From contig CADBQF010000214.1 in the NCBI GenBank assembly GCA_902796705.1, forward strand, positions 1-7,998: a stretch of 7,998 nt of DNA. The letters run 5' to 3'. The DNA comes from Ruminococcus flavefaciens (GTDB lineage Bacteria; Bacillota; Clostridia; Oscillospirales; Ruminococcaceae). The notes under the pieces were generated by a model. It did not search any database. It saw nothing but the letters and a program-made list of their open reading frames with translations, and had not been told where the DNA came from. This document shows positions 1 through 5,383 of the stretch, in pieces (position 1 is the stretch's first letter; each line of letters begins with the position of its first letter). The position numbers and the translations under genes were made by a program.

Positions 1-66
1 TAAAAGTCTTTGGAAGGGGGTTTGGGGGAGAACCTTTCCTCAGAAAGGTTTCCCCCAATAAAAAGG
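1..66 (-). repeat. GC-rich hairpin repeat behind the ABC operon (copy 1)
   Basis: A long imperfect inverted repeat lies just past the end of the minus-strand operon. The left arm at 24-38 pairs with the right arm at 43-56, giving 14 base pairs with one bulged G at 30 and a CTCA loop at 39-42. The flanks are AATAAAAAGG (57-66) and a G-rich stretch (11-28). Neither strand has a T-run directly after the stem, so it is not a classic intrinsic terminator, although it may still end or stabilise the operon transcript. Read on the minus strand it matches the sequence at 7969-7998, so it is one member of a repeat family. The element may extend beyond base 1. Confidence 0.7.
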
Positions 67-106
67 TGCAACTCCCGGTAAAAGCCGCCCGGATCAGGGG
101 CAGGTG

Positions 107-1474
107 TTACGTTAATGCTTCGAGTTTTTCGTAGAATGAGGTGAGTGAATTTTTTCCGGTGAAGTTTTCGCCGTTGATGATGACTGCTGTATACTCTCCG
201 TTGAGGAAGACGTAGTAGTCTTCGTCGCCTGCACTGACGAGTTCGATAGTTTTGTCAGTACCGTCTTTCATGTGGAAAACTGCTGTGAGGTCGGGAGAAT
301 CATTTTCCGGCTCTGCATCTGCATCGATATCCCTGATAGTGAGGGTGGCGAGAGAATTGAAGAAATTCTGGAATGCTATCGATTTTTCATTTTCTGAAAT
401 ATCGATATCTTTTCCGTTGACAGAGAGTTTGCTGTTATCCATATCAACATCAAGGGAAGCGTCGATATCGTTGAATTTCAGGTCAAGTCCGGTGATGCCG
501 TACATATCGGCAGGTGTATATTCTCTGGTGACGAAATTCTTCATCGTATACTCGCAGAAATCCATATCAGATGCGTAGTACATCTCTATCTGGTCTGTAT
601 CTTTGAGGAGTACGTATGTATATGAATTTGTCTTATCACGGCGAGTCGTGAACTGGAGCGTTCTTGTTGTGCCGTCCGTGCCTGAAACGATGACTTCCGC
701 ATCGGGGGCATCGAGTCCGTAGACTGATTTGTCTTCAAGTCCCTCTTCGAGCATCTGCTGTGCCTCGAATCTTGTGAGCGAGGCGATGAACGCATCGACC
801 TTGGTGATATCGAACGGGATAAGGCTGTATTCATCGGGAACTGTCCATGTATCGTTTACCTTTTTCAGGTCAACGGAAGTTTTTCCGCCCTGCTTTATGA
901 CGATGCCGCTGACTTCGTTGTCGTTATAGGGAACGAGGTCTTTTGATTTTATCATCATGCGGCTCGATTTGAGTACGCTTCCTGAGAGCGAGCTGACTGC
1001 GAATACCTTGCTGCTGCCTTCTTTCGTGACGTAGTAGAATTCGCTCGTCGGGCTGATGCCTCCGATATTTATTGAATACGAACCGTCCGGTGTCACGAAA
1101 GTTATCTTATCAGCCGAATCAAGACCATATTCGTTTTTCTTTTCGTCTGCTGCATCTCCGAGAGCGGAATCTGCCCTGAGAGATCCGCAGAAAGTGCAGA
1201 GATTAGTCACATAATCCTGATCCACGAGGAAATCCTTGTTATTGCTGAGTACCCATGAATCGTCCTGCCTGTCGATAATGAACTCGCCGTCGGAGCAGTT
1301 TATCGTCACCTGAGTGACCTCATCTGCATTGAACGTTAGCAGGTTCATTTCATCGGAAGCAAGCTGTTCCTGCTGAGTTTTTTCCTTATCCTTGTTTTTA
1401 ACGGCGTACAACGCACCGAATGATGCACCTGCTGCCACGACAAGGAGTGCGATGACTGCAATTATCTTTTTCAT
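107..1474 (-). CDS. DUF4340 domain protein, membrane-anchored, last gene of the GldAFG-like ABC operon
   Basis: This 455-residue protein has an N-terminal membrane anchor (about residues 4-25, after MKK) and an otherwise soluble, acidic body expected to lie outside the membrane. The body carries two similar units, each with a YGLD motif (116-119 and 252-255) followed by a beta-rich stretch with a DG turn, the usual pattern of DUF4340. A weaker third unit may occupy 393-431. The start at 1474 is preferred over an in-frame ATG at 1498. It makes a TGATG stop-start overlap with the upstream gene, is preceded by AGAGGAGA with 9-base spacing, and puts the hydrophobic segment directly at the N-terminus. 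DUF4340 proteins are often encoded beside GldG-like proteins and ABC-2 permeases. Their biochemical role is unknown, and a periplasmic-type or cell-surface accessory role is inference. Confidence 0.9.
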   Translation of the reverse strand: MKKIIAVIALLVVAAGASFGALYAVKNKDKEKTQQEQLASDEMNLLTFNADEVTQVTINCSDGEFIIDRQDDSWVLSNNKDFLVDQDYVTNLCTFCGSLRADSALGDAADEKKNEYGLDSADKITFVTPDGSYSINIGGISPTSEFYYVTKEGSSKVFAVSSLSGSVLKSSRMMIKSKDLVPYNDNEVSGIVIKQGGKTSVDLKKVNDTWTVPDEYSLIPFDITKVDAFIASLTRFEAQQMLEEGLEDKSVYGLDAPDAEVIVSGTDGTTRTLQFTTRRDKTNSYTYVLLKDTDQIEMYYASDMDFCEYTMKNFVTREYTPADMYGITGLDLKFNDIDASLDVDMDNSKLSVNGKDIDISENEKSIAFQNFFNSLATLTIRDIDADAEPENDSPDLTAVFHMKDGTDKTIELVSAGDEDYYVFLNGEYTAVIINGENFTGKNSLTSFYEKLEALT

Positions 1475-2991
1475 CACGCATATCTCCTCTTGAGCCATAC
1501 TGCTACACCGACAAGTGCAACTACAGCCGGTACGATGAAGAAGATGCGGAGTACGGATTCTGCCTTGTCGATAGTATCGAATTCCATTTTATCATAAGCA
1601 TTCGACTTGTTCGGAACACCGACTTCAACGTCTGTGTCACAGAGCCATGTATTAAGATATGTTACGAGATACTGTGTACCTGATATATCCCATGATACCT
1701 TGTCTGTATCGATGATATCGGCAGAACCGACGAGTATGACTTTACCCATTGTGCGGATATTGTATGAGTAATATCCGAAGCTGAGCGGGAATGACTGTTT
1801 TTCCTCTTCGTTGAGTGACTCGGCATCTTTCCTCGTCTCGTCGTCGCCGCCCATAGGTGTACTCTTTACAGTGTACTTTCCTGTGGAATAATCAGCAACG
1901 CTCTGGATAATAGGCGATTTTTCGATAAATGAAGTATCTTCGCCGGCACTTCCGGGGATCTCGTATACGCTTCGGGTATTAGCGATACCGTCGATATATC
2001 TTCCTGCACTGACAGCAGTATTTATATCTGTAGTAAGATCCTGAGTCAGATCGTCTGTATGGGGCGTATATTCAACACGGAAGAAATAGTCGCTCTGTGT
2101 TGCATCTCTGTCTTCAAGTTTACGGTAGTTCACAGTCTCGGTAACGATGTTGTAATCGATGCCAAGCTCGAATTTTTCAAGGAAAGTCTCAAGATTATCG
2201 AATCTTCCCTTTGTGTCGCACGGAGCTGCGAGAACGACTACTGAACCGCCCTTGTCGCTGTAATCGGAAAGGAGCTGGAGTTCCTTGTCGGTGATATCCT
2301 TTGTAATGCCTGCGATGTAGATGATGCCTGCATTGTCCGGTATCACGCCCTCTTTGTCAAGGTCAAGGGACTTTACCGCATAGTTGCTCGCCCTGAGCTG
2401 ATCTGCATATGTACTGTAGCTGTCATCGATAGTCTTCTCGCCGTGGCCTGTGAGGAAATATACTGTCGGGAGCGTACCGCTCGTACATACCTTTATGGCA
2501 CTTGCGACGAGTCCCTCGCCTGCGTACTCTGCAACGCCGGCAGATGTTGTCTGGAATATCTTGTCGTGGTCGATACGCTTTATAACGTCGCCGCACTTTA
2601 CGAAGATATCGCCTTCCTCAGTTGCAAGGAAGCCTTCCGGATTGAGTTCTTCGGCTTTTGCCGGCTCTTTTACGGGATCAAATCTTGTAACGGTTATATT
2701 GTCCCTTTTTTCAAGCTCTTCAAGCGTATGATAGAGCGGAAGGAATTCCGGGGCATTCTGGAAATCCTCCATTGTATAGTCCGCAAGGAAGAATACCTCT
2801 ATCTTCTTGTCGGAAACAGAATCGAGAAGCTCCACTGTCTTTTTGTCAAGTGAATACTTTCCGGAAGGTGTCATGTCGTACACCTTGTCGTAGTAGCTGA
2901 TTATCATATTGACAGGTACGAACACGAGAAGCACGAGCAGGCCGATGATAATGGCTGCCGCACCTGAAAGGTCGAGTTTTTTCTTTGACAT
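1474..2991 (-). CDS. GldG-like ABC transporter auxiliary membrane protein
   Basis: This 505-residue protein has one hydrophobic segment near each end (about 10-32 and 480-499) and a large extracytoplasmic domain between them. After the first segment comes a D-x-T-x-x-GKYSL stretch (39-48), which is typical of the GldG / ABC_transp_aux family. The central domain carries FLTGHGE (179-185), also characteristic of this family and resembling an inactive GATase-like fold. The C-terminus is basic (KRRYA) and probably cytoplasmic. The start lies 6 bp after the permease stop, with AGGGGG as ribosome site inside the end of the permease gene, and the stop overlaps the DUF4340 start. In gliding Bacteroidetes GldG works with GldA and GldF. 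The role of the Firmicute version is not established, and the family call is from motifs and gene order. Confidence 0.88.
   Translation of the reverse strand: MSKKKLDLSGAAAIIIGLLVLLVFVPVNMIISYYDKVYDMTPSGKYSLDKKTVELLDSVSDKKIEVFFLADYTMEDFQNAPEFLPLYHTLEELEKRDNITVTRFDPVKEPAKAEELNPEGFLATEEGDIFVKCGDVIKRIDHDKIFQTTSAGVAEYAGEGLVASAIKVCTSGTLPTVYFLTGHGEKTIDDSYSTYADQLRASNYAVKSLDLDKEGVIPDNAGIIYIAGITKDITDKELQLLSDYSDKGGSVVVLAAPCDTKGRFDNLETFLEKFELGIDYNIVTETVNYRKLEDRDATQSDYFFRVEYTPHTDDLTQDLTTDINTAVSAGRYIDGIANTRSVYEIPGSAGEDTSFIEKSPIIQSVADYSTGKYTVKSTPMGGDDETRKDAESLNEEEKQSFPLSFGYYSYNIRTMGKVILVGSADIIDTDKVSWDISGTQYLVTYLNTWLCDTDVEVGVPNKSNAYDKMEFDTIDKAESVLRIFFIVPAVVALVGVAVWLKRRYA
1483..1490 (-). promoter_or_regulatory. 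Ribosome binding site deciding the DUF4340 start
   Basis: The minus strand reads AGAGGAGA here, 9 bases before the ATG at 1474. It lies inside the end of the GldG-like gene. It supports the 1474 start rather than the in-frame ATG at 1498, which would add eight polar residues ahead of the membrane anchor. Confidence 0.8.
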
Positions 2992-2997
2992 CGCTGC

Positions 2998-3729
2998 TTA
3001 CCCCCTGTTCCAGCGTCTCTTCTCAAGCGAAAGATAATTCCATGTGAGAAGCACGATTATTGCTGATGCGAAGAACACAAGGTCAGAAAGGCGTATGAAT
3101 CCCTGTGAGAAGAATGCGAATCTCGGCTGTGCCGCAAATGCGTAAAGTGCAGACTGTATCTTCGGATACTGCGAGATGAAGTCGGTCATCGAGAAGTCAT
3201 CGATGAAGAGGAATATGAACATCGCAAGTTCTCCGATTATTCCGGCAATAATGGAGTTCTCGGTGAACGAGGAGATGAGCATTCCGAGTGCTATGAACAT
3301 CGCACCCCAGCAGAAGAAGCCGATATACGCACATATGAGCTGGCTCATTACGACTTCGCCGTAATTAGATGTAACTATCGGGAAGAGCGTCGAGCCGAGT
3401 ATCATGAATATGAATACCGTTATGTTCGCAAAGAATTTCGCAAGGACTATTTTAAGTACGCTCACGGGCGAACTCATGAGCAGGACTTCCGTTCCGAACT
3501 TACGCTCGTCCGCATAAGTCCTCATGGTCATTATGGGTATGATGAATATGAAGTAGAATATGACATTATAGAATATCTCGGTGAACGAGAACATGAATAC
3601 CGGATTTTCTACGTTGCCTATGCTGGTATTGAACATATACGTGAACAGGAGCATGAAAAGTGCAGTCAGTGCATACGCAAACGGCGTATAGAAGAACGAT
3701 TGCAGCTCCTTTTTATAGATAGAGAACAT
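2998..3729 (-). CDS. ABC-2 family permease, GldF-like
   Basis: This 243-residue protein is very hydrophobic, with about six membrane segments near residues 15-34, 52-69, 101-120, 132-153, 159-176 and 214-232. The region at 65-100 (PIMTMRTYADERKFGT, then LLMSSPVS, then a KF pair) is the hallmark of ABC-2 permeases of the GldF/NosY type. There the arginine, the acidic pair and GTE-x-LL sit on the cytoplasmic loop that contacts the ATPase. The ATG overlaps the ATPase stop by one base (TAATG), and AAAGGAGG lies 10 bases upstream within the end of the ATPase gene, so the two are probably translationally coupled. It is the only permease in the operon, so it would act as a homodimer or with the GldG-like protein. 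The substrate is unknown. Confidence 0.93.
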   Translation of the reverse strand: MFSIYKKELQSFFYTPFAYALTALFMLLFTYMFNTSIGNVENPVFMFSFTEIFYNVIFYFIFIIPIMTMRTYADERKFGTEVLLMSSPVSVLKIVLAKFFANITVFIFMILGSTLFPIVTSNYGEVVMSQLICAYIGFFCWGAMFIALGMLISSFTENSIIAGIIGELAMFIFLFIDDFSMTDFISQYPKIQSALYAFAAQPRFAFFSQGFIRLSDLVFFASAIIVLLTWNYLSLEKRRWNRG

Positions 3730-4778
3730 TATTCTTTATCCTCCTTTCCGGCTGTATCATTATCGTCCTCTGACACGGGGGCTTTGCTTTCGTCCTCCGG
3801 GACAATCTCGTCAACAAGATCCATAAGGCCGCCTTTCTTTGCCGGCTTGTTGATAAGGTTGATGAACACGTCTTCAAGGTCAGGCTTGTCGGTGAACATC
3901 TCGACGATCATGATATTGTTTGCAAGGAGTTCCTGCATGATGCCGGAGCGTATCTCGTCGGCATCGCCTTCAAGGAGTACGGTGATATGCGTGATATCCC
4001 CTGCCTCGTCATCGACGGAGATGAGTTCCTTCACGCCCTTGTGAGTCTCTGCGATAGAAGCGGCAGTTGACTTCGCACCCTTGACTCTGATGTGGAAAGT
4101 CTGCTTGACGTTGAACGTCTTTTCGAGGTTCTCGATAGTGTCGATCGCACGTATATCGCCCTTGTTGATGATAACTACCCTGTCGCAGACCTCGCTGACC
4201 TCACTGAGGATATGCGAGCTGAATATGACGGAGTGCTTCTTCTTCAGATCCTTGATGATATTGCGGACTTCAACGACCTGGTTCGGATCGAGTCCGACAG
4301 TCGGCTCGTCGAGAATGATGAACTCCGGATCACCGAGTATAGCCTGAGCGAATCCGACACGCTGCTTGTAACCTTTTGAAAGGTTCTTGATGAGCTTGTC
4401 CTGAACGTCCTTTATCTTGAGAAGTTCCATGACACGCTGGATATCTTCCTTTCTCCTGCTGCGTGGAACGCCCTTGAGTCCGGCACAGAAGGAGAGATAC
4501 TCCTTCACACGCATATCCGGATAAACAGGCGGTATCTCCGGGAGATATCCTATCTTTGACTTTGCCTTTACAGGATCTTTTGTGATGTCTACGCCGCATA
4601 TCTTCACGTTTCCGCCGGTCATGGGAAGATATCCTGCGATCATATTCATCGTGGTGGATTTTCCTGCACCGTTCGGGCCGAGGAATCCAAGAATCTCATT
4701 ATCATTGATCGTAAAACTTATATTGTTCACAGCACGGTTATTGCCGTAATACTTTGTCAGATTTTCAATAGTAACCAT
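3729..4778 (-). CDS. ABC transporter ATP-binding protein, GldA-like
   Basis: This is a 349-residue nucleotide-binding subunit that powers the permease encoded next. It contains Walker A GPNGAGKST (34-42), a Q-loop-like stretch where YLPE (78-81) replaces the usual glutamine, the signature LSKGYKQR (133-140), Walker B FIILDEPT (153-160, catalytic Glu158), a D-loop GLDP (162-165) and switch histidine His189. The LSKGYKQR and YLPE variants are typical of the GldA/CcmA/NatA-like export branch. A C-terminal domain (about 225-310) ends with the PDLEDVFINL motif common in this branch. It is followed by a roughly 35-residue acidic tail rich in Asp and Glu, probably disordered. The gene starts with ATG after AAAGGAG at 6-base spacing and is the first gene of the operon. 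Confidence 0.95.
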   Translation of the reverse strand: MVTIENLTKYYGNNRAVNNISFTINDNEILGFLGPNGAGKSTTMNMIAGYLPMTGGNVKICGVDITKDPVKAKSKIGYLPEIPPVYPDMRVKEYLSFCAGLKGVPRSRRKEDIQRVMELLKIKDVQDKLIKNLSKGYKQRVGFAQAILGDPEFIILDEPTVGLDPNQVVEVRNIIKDLKKKHSVIFSSHILSEVSEVCDRVVIINKGDIRAIDTIENLEKTFNVKQTFHIRVKGAKSTAASIAETHKGVKELISVDDEAGDITHITVLLEGDADEIRSGIMQELLANNIMIVEMFTDKPDLEDVFINLINKPAKKGGLMDLVDEIVPEDESKAPVSEDDNDTAGKEDKE

Positions 4779-4801
4779 GAGCTTCTCCTTTCATATGATT
4801 G

Positions 4802-4842
4802 ATGTATCAAGTACGCAGTCAGCCGCAGAGATGACGATACAT
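4802..4842 (-). promoter_or_regulatory. Hairpin in the 5' leader of the ABC operon
   Basis: ATGTATC (4802-4808) and GATACAT (4836-4842) are perfect 7-base inverted repeats. Inside them a smaller stem of about 5 pairs (with G-U wobble) closes a CUGA loop near 4815-4830. The structure would form in the operon mRNA roughly 25 nt before the start codon and just before the AAAGGAG site. It could influence translation start or mRNA stability. There is no match to a riboswitch I know. Confidence 0.4.
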
Positions 4843-4861
4843 AAAAAAGTAAGCCGACCTC

Positions 4862-4890
4862 ATAATATTCATACGTCACTATTATCTCAA
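4862..4890 (-). promoter_or_regulatory. Predicted sigma-A promoter of the ABC operon
   Basis: On the minus strand TTGAGA (4890-4885) and TATTAT (4867-4862) are separated by exactly 17 bases, each one mismatch from the consensus hexamers. The predicted transcript would start near 4855, giving a leader of about 77 nt before the ATG at 4778. It is the best-scoring candidate by eye in this direction. A weaker alternative (TTCACA at 5011-5006, TATACT at 4989-4984, spacer 16) lies further upstream. Confidence 0.6.
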
Positions 4891-4895
4891 ATAAA

Positions 4896-4932
4896 TATGA
4901 ACACATAGTTATCATATTATGAACAAATCGTT
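4896..4932. repeat. Paired direct repeats upstream of the ABC operon promoter
   Basis: Two 15-base copies, TATGAACACATAGTT (4896-4910) and TATGAACAAATCGTT (4918-4932), match at 13 of 15 positions. Their starts are 22 bp apart, close to two helical turns. The first copy ends 5 bp upstream of the predicted -35 box at 4885-4890 (minus strand). This placement is typical of activator sites, but no regulator is identified. Confidence 0.55.
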
Positions 4933-5005
4933 AATTCAATGCAGACGACCTGCTGTCCCGTTTATGATTTTAGTTGAAAAATGAGTATAAAACATTCGGA
5001 TTCTG

Positions 5006-5026
5006 TGTGAAATATGTGAAATTTCA
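5006..5026. repeat. Tandem TGTGAAAT repeat with a 10-bp palindrome
   Basis: TGTGAAAT occurs at 5006-5013 and again at 5015-5022. The second copy runs into a perfect palindrome, TGAAATTTCA (5017-5026). In AT-rich DNA such a short palindrome can arise by chance, so a role as a protein-binding site is only a possibility. It also overlaps the -35 box of the weaker minus-strand promoter candidate. Confidence 0.3.
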
Positions 5027-5069
5027 TTGTAAAGGAGATGAATATACATATCTATGATTTAATTTTTTT

Positions 5070-5079
5070 ATTTGTTCAT
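5070..5079. repeat. Inverted third copy of the ATGAACAAAT box
   Basis: ATTTGTTCAT here is the exact reverse complement of ATGAACAAAT at 4919-4928 and differs by one base from 4897-4906. It faces the cellulase gene, about 124 bp upstream of its -35 box. Together with the paired copies it suggests a site recognised by one regulator across the divergent region, but this is inference. Confidence 0.4.
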
Positions 5080-5152
5080 TATAGGTTAAAAGTGCCGCTC
5101 CGCCCCCTTTTTGGCAAATGGACATAGTGTACAAAAATGGAATCGATATTGT

Positions 5153-5174
5153 GTGCATTGCACCAAAAATTTGG
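5153..5174. promoter_or_regulatory. Two abutting small palindromes upstream of the GH48 promoter
   Basis: GTGCATTGCAC (5153-5163; arms GTGC and GCAC) directly adjoins CCAAAAATTTGG (5163-5174; arms CCAAA and TTTGG). They sit 29-50 bp upstream of the -35 box. The following A-tracts (5165-5169 and 5180-5190) could also act as an UP element. Operator function is unproven. Confidence 0.35.
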
Positions 5175-5202
5175 ATATCAAAAATGAAAATCTGCTAAAC
5201 TG

Positions 5203-5231
5203 TTGACATCAAACGAAATGTGGAATATAAT
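5203..5231 (+). promoter_or_regulatory. Perfect consensus sigma-A promoter of the GH48 gene
   Basis: TTGACA (5203-5208) and TATAAT (5226-5231) both match consensus exactly, with an optimal 17-bp spacer. A-rich tracts lie directly upstream. Transcription should begin near 5238, leaving an untranslated leader of about 146 nt. A perfect promoter on a cellulase gene implies strong intrinsic transcription, so any control is more likely to come from a repressor or from the leader RNA. Confidence 0.88.
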
Positions 5232-5306
5232 TATCTTGAAAATAATCTGACGGGTTGTGCAGTATTATTGCATACTGTGCCGTGTACGACATATTTTCGT
5301 ATACAT

Positions 5307-5344
5307 CCTCCGCTGTATATACTATTATAATATATAGCAGGAGG
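5307..5344 (+). promoter_or_regulatory. Leader hairpin 3, pairing an orphan Shine-Dalgarno with CCUCC
   Basis: CCTCC (5307-5311) can pair with GGAGG (5340-5344), and TATATA (5316-5321) with TATATA (5331-5336), joined by a small bulged section and capped by a 9-nt loop. The right arm contains a full AGGAGG (5339-5344). That motif is 39 nt ahead of the ATG and has no start codon at normal distance, so it is not the translation site of the cellulase. It could be a ribosome standby or an mRNA-stabilising Shine-Dalgarno like the STAB-SD known from Bacillus cry3A, masked or exposed by this hairpin. Confidence 0.5.
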
Positions 5345-5368
5345 TAAAAATCAAATCCATTATAATGA

Positions 5369-5374
5369 GAGGGG
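5369..5374 (+). promoter_or_regulatory. Ribosome binding site of the GH48 gene
   Basis: GAGGGG lies 9 bases before the ATG at 5384. It is a weaker match to the anti-Shine-Dalgarno than the AGGAGG at 5339-5344, but it alone has proper spacing. The ATG is followed by a clean signal peptide, which fixes the start. Confidence 0.75.
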
Positions 5375-5383
5375 TAAAACGCT

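Larger units (their letters stand above)
4779..5383. other. Divergent intergenic region between ABC operon and GH48 gene
   Basis: This 605-bp AT-rich region has no convincing gene. It separates two outward-facing transcription units. From left to right it holds the operon leader with a hairpin (4802-4842), a minus-strand promoter (4862-4890), paired direct repeats (4896-4932), a TGTGAAAT repeat and palindrome (5006-5026), an inverted copy of the ATGAACAAAT box (5070-5079), two small palindromes (5153-5174), the consensus plus-strand promoter (5203-5231) and a structured leader (about 5238-5383). These are described separately. Between 4933 and 5005 I see nothing firm. Confidence 0.85.
5238..5383 (+). 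promoter_or_regulatory. Structured 5' leader of the GH48 mRNA
   Basis: From the predicted start to the ATG there are about 146 nt, containing three back-to-back hairpins. Hairpin 1 (5257-5280) has 9 pairs, two of them wobble, around loop UAUUGC. Hairpin 2 (5283-5305) pairs UACGA with UCGUA, plus two more pairs beyond a bulge, around a 7-nt loop. Hairpin 3 (5307-5344) is listed separately. The last 40 nt are A-rich and open, ending in the ribosome site. There is no U-run after any hairpin, so it is not an attenuator. I recognise no known riboswitch class. The 5' boundary is inferred from the promoter. Confidence 0.6.

Noticed and set aside
1475..1498. Longer DUF4340 start at 1498 adding MAQEEICV.
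   Set aside because: It would overlap the upstream gene by 25 bases, lacks its own ribosome site, and places polar residues ahead of the membrane anchor. The 1474 start has a well-spaced AGAGGAGA.
4984..5011. Alternative minus-strand promoter: TTCACA (5011-5006), 16-bp spacer, TATACT (4989-4984).
   Set aside because: Plausible, but weaker than the candidate at 4862-4890 in spacing and hexamer match; kept only as a secondary possibility.
5038..5127. A 29-codon plus-strand reading frame starting with ATG right after AAAGGAG, in the divergent intergenic region.
   Set aside because: The Shine-Dalgarno touches the ATG with no spacing, no convincing promoter precedes it, and the peptide shows no recognisable pattern. 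It may be a chance frame.
5326..5366. Additional TATAAT sequences at 5326-5331 and 5361-5366 in the cellulase leader.
   Set aside because: Neither has a -35-like hexamer at 16-18 bp upstream, and the first is part of the loop and stem of leader hairpin 3.
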